Assembly (NCBI RefSeq): GCF_021531715.1
Contig: NZ_JAFBIT010000001.1
Location: forward strand, 868,001 to 932,000
Direction: 5' to 3'
From: Anaeromassilibacillus senegalensis
GTDB lineage: Bacteria > Bacillota > Clostridia > Oscillospirales > Acutalibacteraceae
Length of the DNA: 64,000 nt
The notes beneath the pieces are model-generated. The model did no database searches. It was not told the origin of the DNA and worked only from the letters and a program-made list of their open reading frames with translations. Positions 53,039 to 62,476 of this stretch are shown here, one piece after another. The stretch's first letter is position 1. Every line of letters begins with the position of its first letter. The translations under genes and the position numbers were made by a program.

Positions 53039-54628
53039 TTGCCTGATTTGAGAAACGAGATCGAAAAGCGGCGCACCTTTGCGATTATTTCGCACCCGGA
53101 CGCCGGTAAAACGACCCTGACGGAAAAGTTCCTGCTGTACGGCGGCGCCATTCAGCTCGCCGGTGCGGTCAAGGGTAAAAAGAACGCGCGCCACGCCGTT
53201 TCCGACTGGATGGAAATTGAGAAGCAGCGCGGCATTTCCGTCACCTCCTCCGTCATGCAGTTCCAGTATGAGGGCTACTGCATCAATATTCTGGACACCC
53301 CGGGCCACCAGGACTTCTCCGAGGACACCTACCGCACGCTGATGGCGGCGGATTCCGCGGTTATGGTCATCGACGCTGCAAAGGGCGTCGAGCCGCAGAC
53401 GCGCAAGCTGTTCAAGGTCTGCATGATGCGCGACATCCCGATTTTCACGTTTATCAACAAAATGGACCGCGACGCGCAGAGTCCGTACGACCTTCTGGAC
53501 GAGATCGAGAAGGAGCTCGGCATCGGCACCTACCCGATGAACTGGCCCATCGGCTCTGGCATCGACTTCAAGGGCGTATACGACCGTGAAAAGTCCGAGA
53601 TCATCGCCTTTGAGGGCGACAAGGAGCTGCGCGGTCAGCACGAGGTCAAGGCGCACGAAATCGACCTGAACGACGCCTCGCTCGAAGGGTTGCTCGGCGA
53701 GAACCTGTACAACACGCTGCGCGATGATGTGGAGCTGCTCGACGGCGCCGGCTACGAATTCGACCTCGATCAGGTTCGCCACGGCAAGCTTTCGCCCGTA
53801 TTTTTCGGCTCCGCGCTCACGAATTTCGGTGTGGAACCGTTCCTCGAGAGCTTCCTGCGCATGACGACTGCGCCGCTTCCGCGCCAGACGGCGGACGGCG
53901 TTGTTGATCCGTTCAGTCAGGATTTCTCCGCGTTTGTCTTTAAGATTCAGGCCAACATGAACAAGGCGCACCGCGACCGCATCGCATTCATGCGTATCTG
54001 CAGCGGCCGCTTCGAAAAGGGCATGGAAGTCACGCACGTACAGGGCGGGCGCAAGATGAAGCTCGCACAGCCGCAACAGATGATGGCGCAGAGCCGCGAG
54101 ATCATCGACGAGGCGTATGCAGGTGACATCATCGGCGTGTTTGATCCCGGCATTTTCTCGATCGGCGACACGATCTGCACCGGCAAAAAGGTGCAGTTTG
54201 AGGGCATCCCGACGTTCGCGCCGGAATTCTTCTGCCGCGTGGCCCAGAAGGACACGATGAAGCGCAAGCAGTTCGTCAAGGGCACGACGCAGATCGCACA
54301 GGAAGGCGCGATTCAGATCTTCCAGGAAATCGCCTCCGGCATGGAGGAGGTCATCGTCGGCGTAGTCGGCACGCTGCAGTTCGACGTTTTCAAATACCGC
54401 ATGGAAAACGAATACAACGTCGAGATCCGCATGGAGAACCTCCCCTATTCGCTGATCCGCTGGATCGACACCCCGGACGTCGACCTGAAAAAGCTGAACC
54501 TGACTTCCGACACAAAGAAGGTACAGGACATCCGCGGGCGCTACCTGCTGCTTTTCTCAAACGAGTGGAGCATCCGCTGGGCGCTCGAGCACAACGACGG
54601 TCTGGAACTTTCCGAGTTCAGCCGGTAA
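53039..54628 (+). CDS. prfC: Peptide chain release factor 3
   Basis: 529 residues from TTG 53039, 8 bases after AGAGG. GTPase motifs are complete: SHPDAGKTTLTE (G1), RGISVTSSVM (G2), DTPGHQDFSEDTYRTL (G3), NKMDRDAQ (G4). Translation-factor domains follow. RF3 recycles RF1/RF2 after peptide release. The gene has its own leader and a hairpin terminator at 54,644-54,676 shared with the converging AraC gene. Confidence 0.96.
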   Translation: MPDLRNEIEKRRTFAIISHPDAGKTTLTEKFLLYGGAIQLAGAVKGKKNARHAVSDWMEIEKQRGISVTSSVMQFQYEGYCINILDTPGHQDFSEDTYRTLMAADSAVMVIDAAKGVEPQTRKLFKVCMMRDIPIFTFINKMDRDAQSPYDLLDEIEKELGIGTYPMNWPIGSGIDFKGVYDREKSEIIAFEGDKELRGQHEVKAHEIDLNDASLEGLLGENLYNTLRDDVELLDGAGYEFDLDQVRHGKLSPVFFGSALTNFGVEPFLESFLRMTTAPLPRQTADGVVDPFSQDFSAFVFKIQANMNKAHRDRIAFMRICSGRFEKGMEVTHVQGGRKMKLAQPQQMMAQSREIIDEAYAGDIIGVFDPGIFSIGDTICTGKKVQFEGIPTFAPEFFCRVAQKDTMKRKQFVKGTTQIAQEGAIQIFQEIASGMEEVIVGVVGTLQFDVFKYRMENEYNVEIRMENLPYSLIRWIDTPDVDLKKLNLTSDTKKVQDIRGRYLLLFSNEWSIRWALEHNDGLELSEFSR

Positions 54629-54643
54629 TATCAAGAGATGGCA

Positions 54644-54676
54644 AACGCCGCACGGATTATGCTTCCGTGCGGCGTT
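54644..54676. terminator. Bidirectional terminator between prfC and the AraC regulator
   Basis: AACGCCGCACGGA and TCCGTGCGGCGTT arms with a 7-base loop between converging genes. Confidence 0.8.
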
Positions 54677-55481
54677 TCTGACTGTCTGCAATAAATTCTT
54701 TGGGCGTCATGCCGGTGCAGCGCTTGAACCGCCCGCAGAACGAGGCGGAATCCGCAAAACCGCAGGAAAGCGCCGTCTCGCCCACGCTGTATGTACCCGC
54801 GAGCAGCATCTTCTTCGCGGCATTGATGCGCACCTGCATCAGGTACTGTTTCGGCGACATGTTTTCCGAGGCTGTAAAGATGCGGTACAGATACGTGCGA
54901 TCGATACCAATGTGCCGCGCAAGATCGCTGATCTGGATCGGATAGCCGTAATTGCTCTTAATGTACCCGATCGCCTTGTTGACATATTCGTGCTCACGCG
55001 TGTACGCGCCGCCGTGCGCCGATTTTTCCAATACGGACATCGCGCCGTAGAAGCAGCTCATCACCTTGAACAGACCGCCCTGACTGAACTCGTCGATCAT
55101 CTCGCGCAGATAGCGCACGAATTCGCCGCCGTTCTCAACCGAAGCGACATACCGGCTCACAAGACCCGTCCGCCGCAGAATCTCGAGCACGTCAAAGCCG
55201 TCAAACGCAACCCACATATACTCCCACGGGTCTTCCCGGTCCGCAGAATAAAACGTGCGCTCACCGGGACGGATCAGAAAGCATTCGCTCGGGTGCAGAC
55301 TGTACGTCTCCCCGCCGACCGTGTATTCGCCTCTGCCAGAGATCACATAATGCAGCAGATACTGGTTGCGCATCGCCGGCCCCCAGGAATGTCCGCTCTC
55401 GCATTTCTCGTAGCCGCAGTAATAGACGGTGACGGATCCTCCGTTGTTGAGATTCTCCGCCCGATGCTTGATGGTGTTCAC
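54657..55481 (-). CDS. AraC-family transcriptional regulator
   Basis: 274 residues from GTG 55481, which follows GAGGGAGGG. N-terminal cupin (QYLLHYVISGRGEYTVGGETYSLHPSE) binds a sugar; the C-terminal double helix-turn-helix (YPIQISDLARHIGIDRTYLYRIF; YSVGETALSCGFADSASFCGRFK) binds DNA. It is divergent from the alpha-galactosidase gene with a 160-base shared promoter region, so it most likely activates melA in response to galactosides. Confidence 0.88.
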   Translation of the reverse strand: MNTIKHRAENLNNGGSVTVYYCGYEKCESGHSWGPAMRNQYLLHYVISGRGEYTVGGETYSLHPSECFLIRPGERTFYSADREDPWEYMWVAFDGFDVLEILRRTGLVSRYVASVENGGEFVRYLREMIDEFSQGGLFKVMSCFYGAMSVLEKSAHGGAYTREHEYVNKAIGYIKSNYGYPIQISDLARHIGIDRTYLYRIFTASENMSPKQYLMQVRINAAKKMLLAGTYSVGETALSCGFADSASFCGRFKRCTGMTPKEFIADSQKRRTEA

Positions 55482-55568
55482 ATGCGTCCCTCCCTCGCTT
55501 TTCAGCTCCAGTATACCATATTCCGCGTAAAAACACAACAAAATGACAATTTTTTGAAACAAAACGCA

Positions 55569-55598
55569 TTGCAGGACGCGCTGTACCGACCTTATAAT
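55569..55598 (+). promoter_or_regulatory. Promoter of the alpha-galactosidase gene
   Basis: TTGCAG, 18-base spacer, TATAAT, about 45 bases before the coding start. Weak -35 match is usual for AraC-activated promoters. Confidence 0.55.
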
Positions 55599-55642
55599 AA
55601 AAACACAAAATCTGTTTTTTGGAAAGGAATGTGTTGATCATT

Positions 55643-56965
55643 ATGCCAAAAATCACGTTTATGGGCGCCGGAAGCACCGTTTTTGCCCGGAATGTGCTCG
55701 GCGACTGCATGTGCACGCCCGCGCTCTGCGAGAGCGAAATCGCCCTGTACGACATTGACGCGGAACGCCTCGAGGAATCCTTTATCATCCTCAGCGCCAT
55801 CAACAAAAACACGAACGGCGGCAAAGCGACGCTCAAGACCTACTGCGGCGTTGAAAACCGCAAGGAAGCGCTGCGCGGCGCGGACTTCGTCGTTAACGCG
55901 ATTCAGGTCGGCTTCTACGAGCCGTGCACCGTCATTGATTTTGAGATTCCGAAGAAATACGGTCTGCGCCAGACGATTGCCGATACGCTCGGCATCGGCG
56001 GCATCATGCGCGCGCTGCGCACGATCCCGGTGCTCGAGGATTTCGCCCGCGACATAGAGGAGGTCTGCCCCGACGCGTGGTTCCTCAACTACACGAACCC
56101 GATGGCCATGCTTTCCGGTTATATGCAGCGCTACACGAATGTTAAAACCGTCGGTCTCTGCCACAGCGTGCAGGCGTGTTCCAGAGAGCTTCTGAAGGCG
56201 CTCGGCATGGAGGATAAAATCGAGGGACGCCGCGAGCTGATCGCCGGCATCAACCATATGGGCTGGCTGCTCAAGATCACGGATAAAGACGGCAACGACC
56301 TGTACCCGGAGATCAAGCGCCGCGCCGCCGAGAAGAATGCCACTGAGAAGCATAAGGATATGGTGCGCTATGAATATATCCGCCGCCTCGGCTACTACTG
56401 CACAGAGTCCAGCGAGCACAACGCGGAGTACAATCCGCTGTTTATCAAGTCGAAGTATCCGGAGCTCATCGACGCGTTTAACATTCCGCTCGACGAATAT
56501 CCGCGCCGCTGCGTGAACCAGATTAAGGGCTGGAAGGAAGAAAAGGCCAGCATCCTGCAGGATGGCAAGGTCGAGCACACCCGCTCCGACGAATACGCCT
56601 CCTACATCATGGAAGCGATCGTGACCGGTATGCCGTATAAGATCGGCGGCAACGTCCTGAACAACGGCCTGATCGACAACCTGCCTGCTGACGCCTGCGT
56701 GGAGGTTCCGTGCCTTGTGGATCATATGGGCGTCAACCCCTGCCATGTCGGCCGCCTGCCCGTGCAGCTCGCCGCGATGAACATGACAAACATCAACGTG
56801 CAGCTCATGACGATTGAAGCTGCGCGCACGAGACGCCGCGAGGACATCTACCGCGCCGCGATGCTTGACCCGCACACCGCTGCCGAGCTTTCGATCGATG
56901 ACATCGTAAAAATGTGTGACGATCTGATCGAAGCGCACGGCGAGTACATGGCGATGTACAAATAA
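55643..56965 (+). CDS. melA: Alpha-galactosidase, glycoside hydrolase family 4
   Basis: 440 residues from ATG 55643 (MPKITFMGAGSTVF); GTG 55631 or TTG 55634 lie closer to GGAAAGG. NAD-binding FMGAGS, LNYTNPMAML, GLCHSVQ and GINHMGW carry the NAD, Mn and sugar contacts of family 4, which uses an oxidation-elimination mechanism. The sequence fits the alpha-galactosidase (MelA) branch. It hydrolyses melibiose or raffinose-type sugars in the cytoplasm. No transporter is next to it. Confidence 0.88.
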   Translation: MPKITFMGAGSTVFARNVLGDCMCTPALCESEIALYDIDAERLEESFIILSAINKNTNGGKATLKTYCGVENRKEALRGADFVVNAIQVGFYEPCTVIDFEIPKKYGLRQTIADTLGIGGIMRALRTIPVLEDFARDIEEVCPDAWFLNYTNPMAMLSGYMQRYTNVKTVGLCHSVQACSRELLKALGMEDKIEGRRELIAGINHMGWLLKITDKDGNDLYPEIKRRAAEKNATEKHKDMVRYEYIRRLGYYCTESSEHNAEYNPLFIKSKYPELIDAFNIPLDEYPRRCVNQIKGWKEEKASILQDGKVEHTRSDEYASYIMEAIVTGMPYKIGGNVLNNGLIDNLPADACVEVPCLVDHMGVNPCHVGRLPVQLAAMNMTNINVQLMTIEAARTRRREDIYRAAMLDPHTAAELSIDDIVKMCDDLIEAHGEYMAMYK

Positions 56966-56980
56966 ACACAGACGCGCAAA

Positions 56981-57013
56981 AGCGCCGCCCGAAGCTTCTG
57001 CTTCGAGCGGCGC
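56981..57013. terminator. Hairpin between melA and the pseudokinase gene
   Basis: AGCGCCGC and GCGGCGCT arms with inner CGAAGC/GCTTCG pairing. The T-run is poor but the genes converge here. Confidence 0.6.
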
Positions 57014-57037
57014 TGATTTATACACACAATTCAGCGG

Positions 57038-58660
57038 TTATTCCTCCCCGCCGTTCGCTTCTTCCTCCGCACTGACAAGCACTGTAACAACAGAGCCGTA
57101 GGCCACGGTATCGCCCGGCACATTATTCTCATAGCCGATCACCTTGCCGAGCGCGACCTCATCGCTCACCCGGTCGACCTGCACCGGCGCAAAGCCTTCC
57201 TCCCGGAGCCTCTCCAGTGCCTGCTCGCCGGTCATGCCGCTGACATCGGGAAGCTCGCGCATCGCAGCACCGCGGCTGACCGCGACCTTCACCGTATCGC
57301 CCGCCTTGATGGTTTCGCCCGCAAACGGGAGCTGCCCAGTGATCTGCCCCTCCGGAATGGTGTCGCTGAACGACTCCTCATAGATGCGCAGTGTGAACGC
57401 ATAGCGCTTGTCCGACTGCGTGAGCGCTTCTACCTTCTCATAGTCCTTGCCGACAAGATCGGGCAGCTTGAGCGTCTGGGTGACGCTTGAGGATGTCGGC
57501 TCATTGAACGCCTTCATGATGCTCTGCAGCGAAAACGCGCTGTCCTTGAACCACACGCTTGTGACCGCCAGAATGATGACGAGCGAAAAAAGAAAAGAAA
57601 TGATCAGCCAAAGGAAAGGCGGTAGATTGTGCGAATGCGGACTGCGCTTCGTGTTTGTCGGCAGCGAGCGCACCGTTTCCGTCTCCACAATCTTGGCCAT
57701 GACGGTCGGCTCTGCGGAAAGCTCCGCAGAAAAGCGCGAAAAGCTCGAGGTTCTGCGGTCGGCGTCCACCTGCAGGCCGTTCGCAATCGCCGGAATGACA
57801 TGCTCCGGAAGCTGCTTCAGAATCGTTTTGGAAATCATCAGGCGCGGATCCTGCTTGCGCTTGGGCGCTTCCATCGGCACCGTACCGGAAAGCGCAAAGA
57901 GCAGTGACGCGCACAGACCGTAAACATCCGTGACCTCGTCGCAGATCTTCGTCTTGGAATACTGCTCAATCGCCCAACAGCCCGGATAAATATCCTCGAT
58001 CAGATCCGTGCCCGCGCGGCGGACAGACTGGATCTCGAAATTGGTGAGGATCATCTTGTCATCACTTGTGATCCGAAGCGTATCCGGCGAAATGCCGAGA
58101 TGCTCTACGTTCTGCCCATGGATCGTGCCGAGCGCATGGATTACCGGGAAGAAATACCGCTCGCAGTCCGCCCAGCTCAGAATGCCATGCTCCTCCACGT
58201 ATTCGCGCAGGGAGACGGATTCCACAAACGTAAAAACAACATACTGCGTGTTGTTTTCGGAAAACGTATCGAGCACCTCAGGAATGCGATTCGTACCGGA
58301 GACGCGGATGAGCTTCTGCGTGTAGCGCTCAAACTCGCTGAGGTAATCGTCATATTTCAGCTCCGTGCCGGCCGTCGGCTTGACGGAAATACCGTTCGGT
58401 GAACGAAACGCGATCGTATTCGGAAAGAACTCGCGAATCTCCACCTTGCAGTTCGTCTTGCTCTCCAGCGCCGCATATGTAATGCCCGCGCCGTTGATGC
58501 GCGCCGCCTGACCGATCAGATACTTGCCGCTGAGCACCGTCCCGTAAGGCAATGCGTTCTTCATTTGTCCCGCATTCGACCAGCCGCACCGCGGGCAAGC
58601 GCCCATCGCCGCATCCATCTCCGAAAAGCAGTTCATGCAATATGTTTTGTTCTCCCCCAT
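57038..58660 (-). CDS. Zinc-ribbon, pseudokinase and PASTA membrane protein
   Basis: 540 residues from the ATG at 58,660 (AAAGGA upstream). A zinc ribbon (CMNCFSEMDAAMGACPRC), a Hanks-type kinase domain, a membrane helix (PPFLWLIISFLFSLVIILAV) and two or three PASTA repeats (LPDLVGKDYEKVEALT; LPDVSGMTGEQALERL). The kinase looks inactive: the HRD region reads HLGISPDTL, so the catalytic Asp is Gly, and the DFG region reads NFE. PASTA domains bind wall muropeptides or lipid II, so it may be a non-catalytic wall sensor or partner of a PrkC-type kinase. Confidence 0.85.
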   Translation of the reverse strand: MGENKTYCMNCFSEMDAAMGACPRCGWSNAGQMKNALPYGTVLSGKYLIGQAARINGAGITYAALESKTNCKVEIREFFPNTIAFRSPNGISVKPTAGTELKYDDYLSEFERYTQKLIRVSGTNRIPEVLDTFSENNTQYVVFTFVESVSLREYVEEHGILSWADCERYFFPVIHALGTIHGQNVEHLGISPDTLRITSDDKMILTNFEIQSVRRAGTDLIEDIYPGCWAIEQYSKTKICDEVTDVYGLCASLLFALSGTVPMEAPKRKQDPRLMISKTILKQLPEHVIPAIANGLQVDADRRTSSFSRFSAELSAEPTVMAKIVETETVRSLPTNTKRSPHSHNLPPFLWLIISFLFSLVIILAVTSVWFKDSAFSLQSIMKAFNEPTSSSVTQTLKLPDLVGKDYEKVEALTQSDKRYAFTLRIYEESFSDTIPEGQITGQLPFAGETIKAGDTVKVAVSRGAAMRELPDVSGMTGEQALERLREEGFAPVQVDRVSDEVALGKVIGYENNVPGDTVAYGSVVTVLVSAEEEANGGEE

Positions 58661-58784
58661 GGGTGCTCGTCCTTTCAGCCGCAAGCAAAACTTCACAAGA
58701 GTTGCGGCAAAAACACATCTGATTTGTATCAGTATACCACATATTCCCTAAACATGCAAGATGTGCGGACGCTTGAAAAAGGAA

Positions 58785-58820
58785 AGAACGCGTCGGATAA
58801 CCGACGCGTTCCGCATTTTT
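58785..58820. terminator. Terminator after fba
   Basis: GAACGCGTCGG and CCGACGCGTTC arms with a 4-base loop. Confidence 0.7.
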
Positions 58821-58838
58821 AATAAATTTGTAAGGAGA

Positions 58839-59702
58839 TTACGCCTTATCGATAGAACCGAAGAGCTCCATCTTCTCCTTAACCGTCGCCTTGATTGCCT
58901 CAAAGCCCGGAGCGAGCAGCTTTCTCGGGTCAAAGCCCTTGCCCTGCAGATCCTTGCCTGCCTCGACATACTCTCTGGTCGCCGCAGCAAATGCGAGCTG
59001 GCACTCGGTGTTGACGTTGATCTTGGAAACGCCGAGGGAAATCGCCGTCTTGATCATGTCCGCCGGGATACCCGTGCCGCCATGGAGAACGAGCGGCATG
59101 GTACCGGTGAGCTCCTGGATCTTCGCGAGAACGTCAAAGTTCAGGCCTGTCCAGTTTGCCGGATACTTGCCGTGGATGTTGCCGATACCGGCCGCGAGCA
59201 TGTCCACGCCGAGATCTGCGATCATCTTGCACTCTGCCGGATCTGCGACTTCGCCGCCGCCGACAACACCGTCTTCCTCGCCGCCGATTGCGCCGACCTC
59301 TGCCTCAACGGAGATGCCCTTTTCACCGGCGATACGAATGAGTTCCTTTGTCTTTTCGATGTTCTCTTCGATCGGATAGTGCGAACCGTCGAACATAATG
59401 GAAGAGAAACCGGCGTCGATGCAGGCGAGCGCGCCCTCATAGGAGCCGTGATCGAGATGCAGAGCAACCGGAACCGTGATCTTCAGGGTCTCGAGCATAC
59501 CGTTGACCATGCCGACAACTGTGTTGTAGCCGCACATGTACTTGCCCGCGCCCTCAGAAACACCGAGGATAACCGGGGAATTGTTCTCCTGCGCTGTGAG
59601 AAGAATTGCCTTTGTCCATTCGAGGTTATTGATGTTGAACTGACCGACGGCATATTTGCCAGCCTTGGCCTTGTTCAGCATTTCCTTTGCCGATACCAAC
59701 AT
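58839..59702 (-). CDS. fba: Class II fructose-bisphosphate aldolase
   Basis: 287 residues. Zn ligands are visible in VALHLDHGSYEGA and VLHGGTGIP, with DGSHYPIEENI and NVNTECQLAF phosphate loops, as in FbaA. It splits fructose 1,6-bisphosphate in glycolysis. A consensus promoter lies 40 bases upstream and a hairpin follows, so it is a single-gene unit. Confidence 0.94.
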   Translation of the reverse strand: MLVSAKEMLNKAKAGKYAVGQFNINNLEWTKAILLTAQENNSPVILGVSEGAGKYMCGYNTVVGMVNGMLETLKITVPVALHLDHGSYEGALACIDAGFSSIMFDGSHYPIEENIEKTKELIRIAGEKGISVEAEVGAIGGEEDGVVGGGEVADPAECKMIADLGVDMLAAGIGNIHGKYPANWTGLNFDVLAKIQELTGTMPLVLHGGTGIPADMIKTAISLGVSKINVNTECQLAFAAATREYVEAGKDLQGKGFDPRKLLAPGFEAIKATVKEKMELFGSIDKA

Positions 59703-59741
59703 AAGTCATTGCCTCCATAATAGGATTTTTTATCTTTCTTT

Positions 59742-59770
59742 ATTATAGTGTAAATGCGGCGAAAAATCAA
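59742..59770 (-). promoter_or_regulatory. SigA promoter of fba
   Basis: On the minus strand: TTGATT, 17-base spacer, TATAAT. Strong match, as expected for a glycolytic gene. Confidence 0.75.
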
Positions 59771-59859
59771 CCCCATTTGTAAATATACGCAGTTTCACAC
59801 GAAGATCCGCGCAAGCACAGAAAAACAGCGGAGACGCGCAAGGCATCCCCGCTGAGAAT

Positions 59860-60900
59860 TCAATTATCCGAAGATTTGCGCTGCAGAAGCACGGCAGCGA
59901 TGATGATCGCGCCCTTGAATGCTTCGCGCAGGAACGGCGGAACGCCGAGCAGGTTCAAAAGGTTGTTCATCACGGCAATGATCAGCATGCCGAACACCGT
60001 GCCGACGACAGAGCCTTTGCCGCCGGACATACTTGTGCCGCCGACGATAACCGCCGCGATGGCATCAAGCTCATAGCCGCTGCCCGCATTTGCCGGGTCC
60101 ATCGCGCCGATACGGGAAATCTGCAGGACGGCGGCGACCGCGACCACCGCGCCCATCAGCGCATAAACGCCGAGCTTGACGAGGTTGACGTTGATGCCGG
60201 AGAGGCGCGTCGTCTTTTCATTCGAGCCGACCGCATACACATGGCGGCCAAAGACCGTCTTCTTAGAGACAATGTACAGTACAACCGCGAGAAACAGCCA
60301 GTAAAGGATCGGCATGAGCATCTGACCGCCGATTTTAAAACTCGCGATCTGGAGGAAATCGTTCGGAACCTTCGGCGAGCGCGACTGCATGAAGTGCTGC
60401 GTCACGCTGCGCAGGATCTTCATCGCGCCGAGCGTCGCGATAAACGGCGGAATCTTGCCGGCGGTGATCAGAACGCCGTTGCAGCCGCCGAGCAGCACGC
60501 CGACCAGAATCGCAAGCAGGATGGTCAGTATGTAAGCCGGGATGCCCGTAATGCCGATCATCCCGAGCAGACCGCCGTTCGTGGCGTCCATCAGCGACAT
60601 CGTGATGGCGCCGACCGCCACCAGTGTGGAGCCAACCGCAAGGTCAATACCGCCGGAGATGATGACAAACGTCATGCCGAGCGCAATGATGCCCACGCTC
60701 GAGTTGTTGCGCAGAATATTCAGCCAGTTGGAAAGCCACGCCGTAAACCAGCTTCCAAAGCTGTCATAGTTAAAGCCGAGCGCAATCGTCTGGAGGATAA
60801 TCATGACGATCAACGCAATACCTGTGGAAAACAGCGCGTTGTTTTTCCAGTTTGCGAGGAACCATGCCCCAAAATTCTTTTTTGTCGTTTTCTCGCTCAT
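59860..60900 (-). CDS. Sugar ABC transporter permease (RbsC/MglC family)
   Basis: 346 residues with 8-10 membrane segments and the family motif ALGMTFVIISGGIDLAVGSTLV and GRHVYAVGSNEKTTRLSGINV. It forms the membrane channel of a CUT2-type sugar importer. Its ATG abuts the ATPase stop, and it is the last gene of the three-gene operon. Confidence 0.92.
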   Translation of the reverse strand: MSEKTTKKNFGAWFLANWKNNALFSTGIALIVMIILQTIALGFNYDSFGSWFTAWLSNWLNILRNNSSVGIIALGMTFVIISGGIDLAVGSTLVAVGAITMSLMDATNGGLLGMIGITGIPAYILTILLAILVGVLLGGCNGVLITAGKIPPFIATLGAMKILRSVTQHFMQSRSPKVPNDFLQIASFKIGGQMLMPILYWLFLAVVLYIVSKKTVFGRHVYAVGSNEKTTRLSGINVNLVKLGVYALMGAVVAVAAVLQISRIGAMDPANAGSGYELDAIAAVIVGGTSMSGGKGSVVGTVFGMLIIAVMNNLLNLLGVPPFLREAFKGAIIIAAVLLQRKSSDN

Positions 60901-62385
60901 TTAAACCTGTCCTCCCGTTGCAAGGCGCATGATGGCCTGCTCATTCATTTCGTCCCCCACCAGCTCGCCGCAAACGTCGCCGTGGAACATCACGAGCGTG
61001 CGGTCGCAGACGCGGATAATCTCCTGCGCTTCACTCGACAGAACGATGATCGCCACGCCCGCATCGGCAAGCTTCAGGATAATATCATAAATTTCTTCCT
61101 TCGCGCCGACATCCACACCCTGCGTCGGATTGTCGAACACAAGAACGCGCGGATTCGCGGTCAGCCACTTGGCCAGAACAACCTTCTGCTGGTTGCCGCC
61201 CGAGAGGCTGCCGATCAAATCCTTCACCGAGCCGAGCTTGATATGCAGTTCCTGCTCCTGCCGGTTGAATGCATCGGCGATTTTCTTTTTCTTCAAAAAG
61301 CCTATGCGGCTGTCTCTCGCCCAAGTGACGATGGATCCGTTTTCCAGAATGCTCATGTCCTTGATGATGCCGTTTTCCTTGCGGTTGCGCGGCACATAGC
61401 CGATACCGGCCTTCAGCGCCTGCGTCGTGCTGCGTATACGGAGCTCCCGGCCGTCGACCGCAACCGTACCGGTGTAGCCCCGGCGCGCGCCGAAAATGCA
61501 TTGGAACAGCTCGCTGCGGCCGTCGCCGAGCAGACCGGTGAAGCCGAGCACCTCGCCCGCGTGAACCTCAAAATTCACGTTTCGGAAAACCGGCTCCAGC
61601 GTGAGTCCCTTTCCGCTCAGAACCGTATCCCCCACCTCATGCGCGCGGCGCAGAGACTTCGTGCGCACGTCGTGACCGACCATATCGTGCGCCAGACGAT
61701 CGATGGACGTCTCGGCAATATCGCCCGCGGACACCATATTGCCGTCCCGAAGAACCGTAAAGCGTGTACAGATTTCCATAACCTCCCGCAGTTTATGCGA
61801 GATGAAGACGATGCCGACGCCACTGTCCTTCAGCGTATTCATCATGTCAAACACGCGCCGGATCTCCGGCTCCGTCAGCGAGGTGGTCGGCTCGTCCATG
61901 ATGATGATGGAGGCCTCCATCAGAAGTGCGCGGGCGATCTCGACAATCTGCTTGTAAGAGGCGTCCAGGTCGCGGACCATCGTGCGCGGATCGAGATCAA
62001 GATCCATTTTTTCAAATATTTCTTTTGTGCGCGCAATCATGCGCGGCGCATCCAGCAGGCCGCCCTTCTTTTTCAGCTCGTGGCCGATGAACATATTCTC
62101 GTAGATCGCCAGATCATTGACGAGATTCAGCTCCTGATGGATGAAGGCAATGCCATGCTTCAGGGAATCCGCCGGCGTCTGAAAGACAACGGGCGTGCCG
62201 TCCAGAAAAATCTGCCCCTGATCCGCATGGTGAACGCCGCCGAGAATGTTCATCAGGGTGGACTTTCCGGCGCCGTTTTCGCCGAGCAGTGCGCAGATCT
62301 CACCGCCGCTGAGCGTAAAGGATACATCCCGGAGCACATCGTTTGCGCCGAAGGATTTGTAAATTCCCTTCATTTCAAGCGTCAT
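60901..62385 (-). CDS. Sugar ABC transporter ATP-binding protein (RbsA/MglA family)
   Basis: 494 residues from the ATG at 62,385; GTG 62397 is too close to GGAAAG. Duplicated ATPase: first Walker A GENGAGKSTLMNIL and Walker B IIIMDEPTTSL, second half LSGGNQQKVVLAKWL and VLVFDNPTQGVDVGAK, with a degenerate second Walker A, as in CUT2 systems. It powers uptake of a ribose- or galactose-like sugar bound by the lipoprotein upstream. Confidence 0.93.
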   Translation of the reverse strand: MTLEMKGIYKSFGANDVLRDVSFTLSGGEICALLGENGAGKSTLMNILGGVHHADQGQIFLDGTPVVFQTPADSLKHGIAFIHQELNLVNDLAIYENMFIGHELKKKGGLLDAPRMIARTKEIFEKMDLDLDPRTMVRDLDASYKQIVEIARALLMEASIIIMDEPTTSLTEPEIRRVFDMMNTLKDSGVGIVFISHKLREVMEICTRFTVLRDGNMVSAGDIAETSIDRLAHDMVGHDVRTKSLRRAHEVGDTVLSGKGLTLEPVFRNVNFEVHAGEVLGFTGLLGDGRSELFQCIFGARRGYTGTVAVDGRELRIRSTTQALKAGIGYVPRNRKENGIIKDMSILENGSIVTWARDSRIGFLKKKKIADAFNRQEQELHIKLGSVKDLIGSLSGGNQQKVVLAKWLTANPRVLVFDNPTQGVDVGAKEEIYDIILKLADAGVAIIVLSSEAQEIIRVCDRTLVMFHGDVCGELVGDEMNEQAIMRLATGGQV

Positions 62386-62476
62386 ATCGATGACCACTTT
62401 CCTTTCTGTATGGCGTGTATTCCATTTGACAAAAGGGGCTGCCGCTCATGCAGCAACCCCTTTCCAATCGTATGGA

